The notes under the pieces were generated by a model, which was given only the letters and a program-made list of their open reading frames with translations, did not search any database and was not told where the DNA came from. Positions 39,565 to 47,858 of a DNA stretch of 64,000 bases are shown here, one piece after another. The position numbers and the translations under genes were made by a program. Numbering within the stretch: position 1 is the first letter of the stretch; the number at the start of each line of letters is the position of its first letter. The stretch spans positions 3,782,001-3,846,000 of the forward strand of contig OZ251446.1 of NCBI GenBank assembly GCA_965242495.1, given 5' to 3'. This DNA comes from CBDESN01 sp965242495 (lineage in GTDB: Bacteria; Pseudomonadota; Alphaproteobacteria; MPNO01).

Positions 39565-39820
39565 GACGGAATCGCGGTCCGTTCCGCCGAACCCGGACCG
39601 CCCGCCGCCGCCTCCCGCGCCGCCGGCAAGGCGATGCCCGGGAAGGCCGCGCCCCTGCCGAGCGCGCGCTTCGCGCCGTCGCCTCGGGGGGGGGGGCCAC
39701 AAATCCCAGGGAAGCCGTCCCGCCGCGCGACGTCGCGCAACCCCGTATGCATCGGAACGAGAATCTTGCAAGCGCGGCGCGCGGATACGGTCGTATCGTC
39801 CCGGCTCTCCGCGCGGGCCA

Positions 39821-39849
39821 TGGTCGGGGTGGGAAATGCGGGCTAGGCT
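39821..39849 (+). promoter_or_regulatory. Promoter-like element before glycosyltransferase gene
   Basis: TGGTCG, 17-bp spacer, TAGGCT. About 30 bp around it (ATGCGGGCTAGGCT) match the tRNA-Gln promoter (ATGCGGGCTACGCT). If it is the promoter, the ATG at 39836 lies in the spacer and cannot be the start. Confidence 0.5.
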
Positions 39850-39877
39850 CCCGGCCTTCGGAGGAGGGACCGCCGCA

Positions 39878-40999
39878 TTGGGCCGAGATGCTCCCGGGGC
39901 CGACGTGTGTTTCGTCGTCCCCACGTACAACGAAGCGCCGAACGTCGTTCCGCTGCTGCGGCGCCTGACCGGGCTGTACGCAGACCCGGGCGCCGCGTTC
40001 CTGATCGTCGACGACGAGAGCCCGGACGGCACCGGCCGCCTGGTCCGGGCGTTCGCCGAGACGGACGGCCGCGTGCGCCTGCTCGAAGGTCCGCGGCGCG
40101 GGTTCGGGCGGGCCTACGTGCGGGGGATGACGTATGCCCTGGAGACCCTCGGCGCGAAGGCGGTCGTGCAGATGGACGCCGACTTTTCCCACGACCCCGC
40201 CGACGCGCGGCGGCTGCTGGACCGCCTCGCGGACGGCGCCGACGTGGCGATCGGCAGCCGCTACGTCGCCGGCGGCTCGCTCGATCCGCGCTGGCATGTC
40301 GGGCGGCGGCTGTTGTCCCGCTGGGGCAACCGCTTCGCCCGGCATATCGCCGACATCCGGGGGGTCCGAGATTGCACGTCGGGCTTCAAGGCGATCCGGG
40401 CGGAGACGCTCGCGGCCGCGAGGGTGGAGGACATCCGGGCGCGGGGCCACACCTTCCAGATAACGCTCCTGCATCGCCTGATCCATGCCGGCGCGCGGGT
40501 GGTCGAGGAGCCGATCCACTTCCGCGACCGCGAGCGCGGGCGGACGAAGCTCGGCGCCGGGAGCATCCTGGAGTTCTTCTGCGCCGTCTGGTGGCTGCGC
40601 CTGACGGGCCACCGGGTCCTGCTCAAATACGGGCTGACGGGCCTCGTCGGCGCGCTGGTCAACCTCGGGTCGTTCCGCATCCTGCTCGAGCTCGGGCTGC
40701 ACAAATTCCTGGCGTCGCCGATCGCGATCGAGCTGTCGATCGTCTCGAATTTCCTGCTGCACAACTACTGGACCTTCGCCGACCGGACGATGATCGGCCG
40801 CAAGCGCGTCCGCGGCCTGAAATACAACGCCGTCTCGCTGGCCACGCTCGCCCTGAGCTACGCCACCTTCGTCGGCCTGTCGGTCCCCTTCCCCCGCGCC
40901 TCGCCGGTGCTGCTCCAGGCCTTGGCCATCGTTCCGGCGGTGGCGATCAACTACCTCATGAGCTCCTGCTGGACGTTCCGCGACGCCGCCCCGAAGTAA
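39878..40999 (+). CDS. GT2 glycosyltransferase fused to GtrA membrane domain
   Basis: A 373-residue polyprenyl-phosphate hexose synthase-like protein. Residues 1-235 are a GT-A glycosyltransferase of the dolichol-phosphate mannose synthase type (CFVVPTYNEAPNVVPLLRRL, FLIVDDESPDGTG, VVQMDADFSHDPADARRLL with DxD, GSRYVAGG, CTSGFKAIR). Residues 250-370 form a four-helix GtrA domain (LLKYGLTGLVGALVNLGSFR, FLLHNYWTFADR, NYLMSSCWTFRD). It would load a sugar on undecaprenyl phosphate and flip it. The TTG at 39878 follows GGAGGAGGG and lies 9 residues before the first strand; ATG 39836 is the alternative. It belongs with manC and the other surface-sugar genes. Confidence 0.8.
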   Translation: MGRDAPGADVCFVVPTYNEAPNVVPLLRRLTGLYADPGAAFLIVDDESPDGTGRLVRAFAETDGRVRLLEGPRRGFGRAYVRGMTYALETLGAKAVVQMDADFSHDPADARRLLDRLADGADVAIGSRYVAGGSLDPRWHVGRRLLSRWGNRFARHIADIRGVRDCTSGFKAIRAETLAAARVEDIRARGHTFQITLLHRLIHAGARVVEEPIHFRDRERGRTKLGAGSILEFFCAVWWLRLTGHRVLLKYGLTGLVGALVNLGSFRILLELGLHKFLASPIAIELSIVSNFLLHNYWTFADRTMIGRKRVRGLKYNAVSLATLALSYATFVGLSVPFPRASPVLLQALAIVPAVAINYLMSSCWTFRDAAPK

Positions 41000-41815
41000 C
41001 GGCGCCTCGCCGCGACTGCCCGCGGACGCCGGCATCGTCCTTAGGCTCAAGACTCATATCCAGAAGATGAGGATAGCGGCCGATTTGGATGGTGCTCAAG
41101 AAGGTGTGAGGGCATCGGTCGTATCGCGTTGCGATGCGTCGCCAGTCCTTGAGCCGGCCGAACATGCGCTCGATGCGGTTGCGTCGCTTGTAGAGTTCGG
41201 CATCGAAGGCAACGGGCGTCTTGCGGTTGGAGCGGCCCGGAATGCAGGGTTCGATCCCTCGCCCCGCCAGGGCTTGGCGGAAGCGGTCGCTGTCGTAGCC
41301 TTTGTCGGCGATCAGAGTATCGGTGTCCGGGAGGTCGTCGAGCATGGCGTCGGCTCCCCGGTAGTCGCTGACCTGTCCTGCGGTCAGCCGCAGAACCAAG
41401 GGCTTGCCGTCACCATCGCAGACGGCGTGCAGCTTGGAGTTCAGACCGCCTCTGGTTCGCCCGATGCAGCGGTGAAGAACCCCCTTTTGAGCAGGCTGGC
41501 TGCGGTGCGGTGGGCCTTCAGATGGGTGGTGTCGATCATCACCATGCCCGTAGCCCGGCTCTCTGCCGCCAGGGCCTCGAAGATGCGGTTGAAGACGCCA
41601 GCTTCGCTCCACCGCACGAAGCGATTGTAGAGGGTCTTGTGCGGGCCGTACTCGGTCGGGGCGTCGCGCCATCTCAGCCCGTTGCGGATGACGTGGACGA
41701 TGCCGGAAATGACGCGCCGGTCGTCGACCCGGGGGACGCCCCGGACCTTGTTGGGCAACAGCGGCTTGAGGCGGGCGAATTGGGCGTCGGATAGCCAGAA
41801 ATGGTGGTCGGACAT
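40956..41815 (-). CDS. IS5-family transposase in two overlapping frames
   Basis: The first frame (41815-41441) encodes SDAQFARLKPLLPNKVRG and VMIDTTHLKAHRTAASLLK with the first Asp. The second (about 41500 to 40956) continues CIGRTRGGLNSKLHAVCDG, TLIADKGYDSDRFR (second Asp) and RRNRIERMFGRLKDWRRIAT (Glu). They meet at a slippery run, AAAAGGGGG on the minus strand (41480-41488), where a -1 shift joins them, the usual expression mode of this group. The second frame reads past the IS end before stopping. Confidence 0.88.
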
Positions 41816-41891
41816 GATGCTCCCCCTATATCTGGTAGGGTTGAATCACATCCCGCATCCCCATACAATCATACGTTATTGGTCCTGGGCC
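41044..41891. mobile_element. IS5-family (IS427-like) insertion sequence, 0.85 kb
   Basis: Imperfect inverted repeats GGCTCAAGACTCATA (41044-41058) and, on the other strand from 41891, GGCCCAGGACCAATA (11 of 15). TA is present just outside each end, the expected target duplication. It lies immediately after the glycosyltransferase gene, whose end is intact. Confidence 0.85.
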
Positions 41892-41953
41892 TAGGGTACC
41901 GACTTGCATTCTGTCGTTGATAGTTGTATACGAGATCTCGGCGTGGAGGGGAC

Positions 41954-44206
41954 ATGAGCGGGGTGGCTGGCCCACGGGGCGAATCTCGGCCACCGAAATA
42001 TCAGCAAGGCGCGATCATGATGACGAATATTCTTGTACTTGACGAACACGCAATGGGGATGCTCGGCAATGCAATCCTAGAGGATTCGTGGTTCAACACA
42101 TTCCCGCTGCCATCCGATGTTGACCGGATCAAGCGTGTACAAATCGACGACATGCTCTACCTGTTGTCTACGCGAGCGACGGAAGATTCTAAACTGTTGG
42201 TTGTCCTCGTTGGAGAAGATGGAATATTTTCAAGCGCACCAAGTCCACGTCATACATTTGATCGCCTCCATCACATCTCGCTTGTCCAGTTTGAGAAAAC
42301 TGTATCAATTCCGGTTGCATGGAAACCATTCAGGGATGATTCGCGTCTCTCTGTTTATGCACAACCAGAGTCCCAAGGAAAAGGTCAGCGTCTGTATGTC
42401 GACAGAAATCCTCTACAAACGCAGAATATATATGCTTACGCTCTAACTCCTGATGTCAGAGATTTTGACAAAGTGCCGTACGATGCTGAATCATTCCGTC
42501 GCGCCCATGACAAATATGTTGATGCGCTGTTGATGAATCCACTGCATCGGCCCGATGGGGGTGCGTTCGGAATAATCCTGACTGAACCTCTCGGAGTCTC
42601 ACTTTTGGGCCGTGCGACACTCGAAGAATGGTATGAGAAGATATTGACAAATCAGCAGCGAGAATTCGTCGACCGGAACTACTCCTCTCCGGTTCGGCTA
42701 AAGGGATCAGCTGGAACTGGTAAAACGCTTTCTTTGGCTATTAAATGCCTGCGGGACGTTTACAGATTTGATGCCAATGAAAAGTCGATTCGAATTGGAT
42801 TCCTTACGCACAGTTCTGCGCTTGCCCACGATGTTGTAATTAGCATGTTCTACGCTCTTGACCCAAAGGAGCGCTGGAAGAACATGCAGTATGGAGAAAT
42901 ATGGGTGGGTTCTCTCTATGAATTGGCTCAGAAATTTCTTCAATACGAACAGAAAAACCTTAGACCTTTGTCGACTGATGGTCGGGATGGACGTGAATTT
43001 CAGCATATGCTCATCAGTGACGCTATTGATCGATGTCTCTCAAATGCAAAATCTGAAGTCAAGAATCTCGTTCATCACAATTTCAGAGAGAGACGCGATC
43101 GACTCATCGACGAGTTGATGAACGAGTTTGCTTGTGTCATCGATGCGGAAGGGGTGAGAAAAGGCACACCCGCTTCAGATCAATATCTCAACGCCCGGCG
43201 AGAAGCATGGCAGATGGATCTTCCGAGCGAGGATGAGCGTAGAGCGGTACTGGACATTCATGAAGAGTACTGCAAAGAGCTGAACAAGTCCGACATTCTT
43301 AGTATGGACCAGATGGTTGCCGACTTTAACCGTTATTTGCTGACCCATGAATGGATGCAATTGCGTGAACGAAGTGGTTTTGATGCAATTTTTGTCGATG
43401 AACTCCATTATTTTAATCGTGCGGAGCGCATGATTTTTCATAACCTCTTCAAAAACAGCGCATCAATGAGCGGGAAATACCCATTATTCATGGCATACGA
43501 TCTGAAGCAGAGCCCGACTGACGCGCTCCTCAATTATGGCTCCCAAGAGACCGCAACGAATATTTTTAAGACTATTGGAGCGGGTGGCACTGAGTTGGTT
43601 GAGTTAACCGAAATTTTCCGATCTACTCCGGAAATTGCAGAATTCCTAAAGGACCTGGATGGATCTTTCCCTGCACTTGGGCTAGAGGATGAATGGGGAA
43701 ATTATTTTGCAGAATCTCGAAAGGAATCTGGAGATGTTCCTGTGCTGCGGGTTTATCCCAGGAACACAGATCTCTTGGATAGTGTGTTCCGTCAAGCTCA
43801 AAGGGAGGCTCGTCAGCAAGGCGGAAGACAGATTGCCGTTCTATGTGTAAATGACCACTTGTTCAGTCAATACCTCCAATCGGGAAGAATTGAAGGGAAA
43901 TATATCAAAATTTCCGCACGCGATCAAATCAATGAATTGAAGTATGCAGGAAAACGATGTGTATTTAGTATGCCAGAATATGTGGCAGGCTTACAGTTTC
44001 GAACTGTTTTTCTCATACATTTGGATGAAGTGGAGACTGGCGGTGACGATGTGAGTATTGGTGCTCGTCGTCGGTTCATATCTCGTTGTTATCTCGGTGC
44101 CAGCAGAGCGGCTACGTATCTGTACATCGCTTCGAGCGACGAACGTGGTGGACCTGCAAATATTCTCAAAAGTCCCCTTCGGTCTGGTAGTCTGCGAAAG
44201 GCTTAG
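41954..44206 (+). CDS. UvrD/Rep-like SF1 helicase-ATPase, AT-rich
   Basis: A 750-residue protein in DNA of about 45% GC. Walker A is RLKGSAGTGKTLSLA near residue 253; Walker B and the box after it are DAIFVDELHYFNRAE near 480; MAYDLKQSPTDAL and ELTEIFRSTPEIAEF correspond to SF1 motifs III and IV; GARRRFISRCYLGASRAATY near 720 is motif VI. The N-terminal 200 residues (NILVLDEHAMG, LVVLVGEDGIF, then PRHTFDRLHH) match no family I know. The ATG at 41954 has GGAGG 4 bases before it; ATG 42017 (MMTNILVLDE) is the alternative. Flanking IS DNA and low GC suggest mobile defence or DNA-processing cargo. Confidence 0.75.
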   Translation: MSGVAGPRGESRPPKYQQGAIMMTNILVLDEHAMGMLGNAILEDSWFNTFPLPSDVDRIKRVQIDDMLYLLSTRATEDSKLLVVLVGEDGIFSSAPSPRHTFDRLHHISLVQFEKTVSIPVAWKPFRDDSRLSVYAQPESQGKGQRLYVDRNPLQTQNIYAYALTPDVRDFDKVPYDAESFRRAHDKYVDALLMNPLHRPDGGAFGIILTEPLGVSLLGRATLEEWYEKILTNQQREFVDRNYSSPVRLKGSAGTGKTLSLAIKCLRDVYRFDANEKSIRIGFLTHSSALAHDVVISMFYALDPKERWKNMQYGEIWVGSLYELAQKFLQYEQKNLRPLSTDGRDGREFQHMLISDAIDRCLSNAKSEVKNLVHHNFRERRDRLIDELMNEFACVIDAEGVRKGTPASDQYLNARREAWQMDLPSEDERRAVLDIHEEYCKELNKSDILSMDQMVADFNRYLLTHEWMQLRERSGFDAIFVDELHYFNRAERMIFHNLFKNSASMSGKYPLFMAYDLKQSPTDALLNYGSQETATNIFKTIGAGGTELVELTEIFRSTPEIAEFLKDLDGSFPALGLEDEWGNYFAESRKESGDVPVLRVYPRNTDLLDSVFRQAQREARQQGGRQIAVLCVNDHLFSQYLQSGRIEGKYIKISARDQINELKYAGKRCVFSMPEYVAGLQFRTVFLIHLDEVETGGDDVSIGARRRFISRCYLGASRAATYLYIASSDERGGPANILKSPLRSGSLRKA

Positions 44207-44252
44207 GCTTAGGCTTAGGCTCAGAACTCATATCCAGAAGATGAAGATAGTG
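44199..44252. mobile_element. End fragment of a second IS5-type element
   Basis: TTA, then GGCTCAGAACTCATATCCAG and AAGATGAAGATAGTGG, matching the left end of the IS at 41044 (GGCTCAAGACTCATATCCAG, AAGATGAGGATAGCGG) in the same orientation. Homology fades after about 35 bp. On the minus strand it encodes HLLDMSSEPK, the transposase tail (HLLDMSLEPK in the intact copy). Three TTAGGC units sit at its outer edge. Confidence 0.7.
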
Positions 44253-44254
44253 GC

Positions 44255-44523
44255 GATGCAGGCGGCACTCGACGCCGACGCTTTCTGGCCAGAGCCGCTT
44301 CTCCAACTCAACCCGACCTTCAAACCCGAGGAACGATCGACAATCTGGTCTCGGAAGATATCCTCGACGAAGAGCGCGCCCGGATTTTCCGGCCGGATAA
44401 GACGGACATCGGCCCCGCCAGGAGGGGGGATCCACATGAACACGCGAGCACGCGCTTGATGATGAAACCGCCCCAGGATACTCGTCGCGCGCGCGGAGCG
44501 AAAAGCGGGAGACGGCCCGGCCC
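44255..44523 (+). pseudogene. Decayed N-terminal fragment resembling a large SF2 helicase
   Basis: One frame reads ALDADAFWPEPLLQLNPTFK from the ATG at 44255; a shift near 44338 gives DNLVSEDILDEERARIFRPD. The pattern WPEPLLQLNP...LV...ILxxExxRIFR resembles the region before the Q motif of big DEAD/DEAH helicases found in bacterial defence islands. No helicase core follows; the sequence runs directly into manC. The family assignment is from memory of the pattern and tentative. Confidence 0.4.
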
Positions 44524-45993
44524 ATGCCGAGACTGATCCACCCGGTGGTCCTCTCGGGCGGCTCCGGGACGCGGCTCTGGCCGGAATCGCGGGCGGCGCA
44601 TCCCAAACAATTCCTGCCCCTGACGTCCCGCCGCAGCCTGTTGCAGGAGACGATCCTGCGCGTGGCGGACGCGCACGCCTTCGCCCCCCCGTTGACGGTC
44701 TGCAACGAGGAGCACCGCTTCCTCGTCGCCGAACAGCTGCGCGAAATCTCGGTCGAACCGGGCGCCATCGTCCTGGAGCCCGTCGGGCGCAACACCGCCC
44801 CCGCCATCGCCGCCGCCGCCGAGATCCTGGCCGCGCGCGACCGCGACGCGCTCATGCTGGTCCTGCCCTCCGACCACGCCATCGGCGACGCGGCCGGCTT
44901 CCGCGCCGCCGTCGAGACCGCGGCGCCCGCGGCCGCCGAGGGGTTCCTGGTGACCTTCGGCCTTCGCCCCACGCGGCCGGAGACGGGGTACGGCTACGTC
45001 GCCGCCCGCGCCGGAGATGGGCCGGCGGAAGCCGGACTCGCGCCCGGGTGCTTCCGGGTCGACCGGTTCGTGGAGAAGCCGGATCGGGAAACGGCGCAGG
45101 GCTACCTTGCCGAGGGCGGCTGGTACTGGAACAGCGGCATGTTCCTGTTCACCGCGCGCGCGTTCCTCGCCGAGTGCGGGCGGCTCGCGCCCGAGCTGCG
45201 CGCCGCGGCCCGCGCCTCCGTCGCCGGCGCGCAGCGCGACGCGGATTTCCTGCGGCTCGCTTCCGAACCCTTCCGCAGCGCCCCGGCCGGGCCGGTCGAC
45301 CGCGCGATCATGGAGCGGACCGACAAGGCGGCGGTCGTGCCCGCGGAGATGGGCTGGAGCGACCTGGGCTCATGGGCGGCGTTATGGCGAGCCGGCGCGC
45401 GGGACGAAGGCGGCAACCTGCGCCGGGGCGACGCCTTCGCCGTGGAGGCGACGGATTCGCTGATCGCCGCCGACGGCCCGCTGGTCGCCGCCCTCGGCAT
45501 CGACGGCCTCGCCGTCGTGGCGACGCCGGACGCCGTCCTGGTCGCGCCGCTGGCGCGCGCGGACGAGGTAGGCAAGCTGGCGGAGCGGCTCGCCGCCGAG
45601 CGCCGGGAAGCGCCGAACGTCCGCATGCGCATCCACCGTCCGTGGGGCTTCTTCCAAACGTTGCACGGCGGCGCCGGTTTCCAGGTCAAGCGGATCACCG
45701 TCAAGCCGGGCGCCGCGATTTCCCTCCAGCGCCACCGCCACAGGGCGGAACACTGGATCGTCCTGCGCGGCGCGGCCGAGGTGGTGAAGGACGGCGAAAG
45801 CTTCACCCTGCGCGAGAACGAAACCACCCACGTGCCGCCGCTCTGCGTGCATCGCCTCGCCAATCCCGGCCCGGCGCCCCTCGACCTGATCGAGGTCCAG
45901 ACGGGGAGCTATCTGGGCGAGGACGACATCGAGCGCTTCGAAGACAAATACGGCCGCGCGTCCGCGCGCGAGGCGGAGGTCGCGAAGCCGTGA
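44524..45993 (+). CDS. manC: Mannose-1-phosphate guanylyltransferase (ManC type)
   Basis: A 489-residue enzyme making GDP-mannose for surface polysaccharide. N-terminal nucleotidyltransferase: HPVVLSGGSGTRLWPESRAA with HPKQFLPL following, AIVLEPVGRNTAPAIAAAA, LVLPSDHAI, VEKPDRETAQGYL, YWNSGMFLF. The C-terminal cupin (HRPWGFFQTLHGGAGFQVKR, then HRHRAEHWIVLRGAAEV) is the region that carries phosphomannose isomerase activity in bifunctional AlgA/ManC proteins. The stop overlaps the GTG of a truncated gmd, the ancestral operon partner. Confidence 0.95.
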   Translation: MPRLIHPVVLSGGSGTRLWPESRAAHPKQFLPLTSRRSLLQETILRVADAHAFAPPLTVCNEEHRFLVAEQLREISVEPGAIVLEPVGRNTAPAIAAAAEILAARDRDALMLVLPSDHAIGDAAGFRAAVETAAPAAAEGFLVTFGLRPTRPETGYGYVAARAGDGPAEAGLAPGCFRVDRFVEKPDRETAQGYLAEGGWYWNSGMFLFTARAFLAECGRLAPELRAAARASVAGAQRDADFLRLASEPFRSAPAGPVDRAIMERTDKAAVVPAEMGWSDLGSWAALWRAGARDEGGNLRRGDAFAVEATDSLIAADGPLVAALGIDGLAVVATPDAVLVAPLARADEVGKLAERLAAERREAPNVRMRIHRPWGFFQTLHGGAGFQVKRITVKPGAAISLQRHRHRAEHWIVLRGAAEVVKDGESFTLRENETTHVPPLCVHRLANPGPAPLDLIEVQTGSYLGEDDIERFEDKYGRASAREAEVAKP

Positions 45994-46073
45994 CGGAGCG
46001 CGTCGCGCTGATCACGGGGGTGACCGGCCAGGACGGCGTCTTTCTGGCGGAACTCCCATTGGAAAAGGGCTGC
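45990..46073 (+). pseudogene. gmd: Truncated GDP-mannose 4,6-dehydratase (N-terminus only)
   Basis: The GTG at 45990 overlaps the manC stop (GTGA). The first 27 codons read VTERVALITGVTGQDGVFLA and ELPLEKG, the Rossmann start of Gmd (GxxGxxG intact). After CRPEEGYW the similarity ends and the frame runs on to a TAG at 46206-46208 in unrelated sequence. More than 90% of the gene is missing, so GDP-mannose cannot be taken to GDP-fucose/rhamnose by this copy. Confidence 0.8.
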
Positions 46074-46201
46074 CGGCCCGAGGAAGGCTATTGGCGCGAC
46101 GCCACCGGCTCGAAGCGGACGCGAGGACGAATCCGAACACGACGCCGAAAGCGAAGCGTTTTTCGGAGGTCGAGAAGCTCCCGAAACGAAGGCAAGCGGA
46201 A

Positions 46202-47507
46202 ATGGTAGAGACGCCTGCGAACGTACACGGACCGGCGCGGCGCAAGAACATGAGGAGCGCCCGTTTTTCGACACGCGGGAGCCGTCTGGTGCGGGCTTTC
46301 AGGCGCCGGCCCATCCGTTCGTTGGCGATGAGGTGGCTGGCGAGTCCCACCTCGGCGTTCCTTCTCGGCGGCTTGGCGCTGACCGGCGCGGGGATTTTCG
46401 GCGTCGCCTGGGGCGCGTGGCTGGCCGCGCCCGGATTGGCGCTCGTCGGCCTCGTCGTCGCGAAGGAAGCCCTCCTCTGGCGCTGGCGCCGCAGTCGGGA
46501 CACGGAAGCGCTGGCGGCCGAGCGCGGACGCGTCGAGAAGGCCATGGCGGAAGCCGTTGGGAACGAACGGAGCCGTTCGCAACGCGCCCTCGCCGAAGCG
46601 CTGGCGGCCGAGCGCGGACGCGCCGAGAAGACCATCGCGGAGGCCATCCAGAGCGAACGAAACCGCAGGTCGCTGGTCGACGTCCATCTCGCCGACCGGG
46701 GACTCCCGATTCGACGAATCCTGCTGCTGTTCACCATCCACCGCTCGGGCAGCACGTGGCTGTTCGACATGCTGCGCACCCACCCGGCGGTGCGCGTGGA
46801 GCCGACCACCAGGGTGTGGACGGCGTTGAGCATGAACGGCGGGCGCTATCCCGGCGCGTTCCACCATGCCGACGGGGCGTCGGTGCCTCTCGAAATCACG
46901 CCGGGCTGGGCGGCCGCGATTCCGGCGTTCCCACCCGCCGCGATTCCCAAAGGAGGTTTCGAGGAAGCCGAGCGGTGGGCGCTGGAAAAGGCCCACCCCG
47001 AGTTCGTCGGGTTCGAGGCGAGTCGGCTCGCGGCGCGGGTTCGCGACCTGCGCGGGAACGGCGTGGCGGTCGAGATCGTCTACGGCGTGCGCTGCCCGCT
47101 CGACGTCATGTGGTCGATGGCGGAATACAAGAGCCGCGACCCGAAATGGTACAAGAAACTGCCGGTCGGAGAGATACCCCGGTTCATCGCGCGGTCGTTC
47201 GAAGTGCTGGCGGAAGCGCGCGCCCTGCTCGGCGGCTCGATAATCGAGTATGAGAATCTGCCGGATGACGCGGCGCTGAACCGCCTGGCTCTCCGCTTGG
47301 CCCCCGGGCGAGGCGGAGGCGAGGGCGTGGCGCGTTCGCGCGGCGTCCGCGACCGGGCGCTCGAAACGCGGACAACGGCGCGGCGCCGGGTTTCTCGGCG
47401 CGCCCGACCGCGAGCGCGGCCCGGCTGGCCCGGCCGGAGCATGGGCCGCCGGCGCCGACCTCGAAGCAGCGAAGGCGGCGCACCGGCGCCTCGTCGCCGA
47501 GGAATGA
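46202..47507 (+). pseudogene. Membrane-anchored sulfotransferase-like protein, frameshifted near the 3' end
   Basis: Two hydrophobic segments (AFLLGGLALTGAGIFGVAWG, APGLALVGLVVAKEALLW) near residues 55-95 are followed by a charged coiled coil with a duplicated unit EALAAERGR (VEKAMAEA/AEKTIAEA) and a sulfotransferase domain: LLLFTIHRSGSTWLFDMLR (PAPS phosphate-binding loop) and GVRCPLDVMWSMAEYK. After LRLAPG the frame turns into Arg-rich nonsense ending at 47593. The +1 frame continues as GEAEARAWRVRAASA and ends AAHRRLVAEE with TGA at 47505-47507. An extra base in the CCCCCGGG run (47301-47308) explains this. Sequencing error is the alternative. The start at 46202 is uncertain. Confidence 0.65.
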
Positions 47508-47555
47508 GGGAAATCAACCAGTGCGGACCAAGCGTCGAGGAAGCGCATAATCTCC

Positions 47556-47585
47556 TTGACGCATATCCCGGTTGTCTCGTAGTAT
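47556..47585 (+). promoter_or_regulatory. Candidate promoter for small AT-rich gene
   Basis: TTGACG (47556-47561), 18-bp spacer, TAGTAT (47580-47585), close to the sigma-70 consensus and just upstream of the 47595-47852 frame. Confidence 0.5.
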
Positions 47586-47639
47586 CGAATTGAATTGGAT
47601 CGTATAAAAAGAGAACTATCTGAAGTTGATTTCGATCCG

Positions 47640-47852
47640 ATGAAACGAGACCTTCGCAACGCTGTTGCGAAGAATGATACTTGGGAAGTGATCACGATCC
47701 AGAACAAGTCCAATCTTTATGCTGCAAAAGCACGGAGATCGATGACACTGAAAGAGAGCATAACCCGACATCAAAAAAGAAAAGCAAGGGAAGCGAAGCG
47801 TGGTAAGGTCTCATTGTCCCAGATAATTGACGAATCCGGGTGTAAGGATTAA
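47640..47852 (+). CDS. Small basic protein of unknown function
   Basis: A 70-residue frame from ATG 47640 (MKRDLRNAVAKND), or 85 residues if a TTG at 47595 is used. It is strongly basic with a Lys/Arg helix ESITRHQKRKAREAKRGK. GC is about 43%, unlike its neighbours. No signal peptide and no family recognised; an antitoxin- or nucleic-acid-binding-like role is only a guess. It converges on the CoA-transferase gene with 6 bp between stops. Confidence 0.45.
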   Translation: MKRDLRNAVAKNDTWEVITIQNKSNLYAAKARRSMTLKESITRHQKRKAREAKRGKVSLSQIIDESGCKD

Positions 47853-47858
47853 ATTCTC

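Noticed and set aside
39684..39694. Run of about 11 G upstream of the glycosyltransferase as a second phase switch
   Set aside because: It lies upstream of the apparent promoter and outside a credible coding frame. Its position gives no clear way to switch expression.
44199..44222. TTAGGC repeats resembling telomere repeats
   Set aside because: Only three units at the edge of an IS5 remnant in a bacterial chromosome; most likely small slippage at the IS end.
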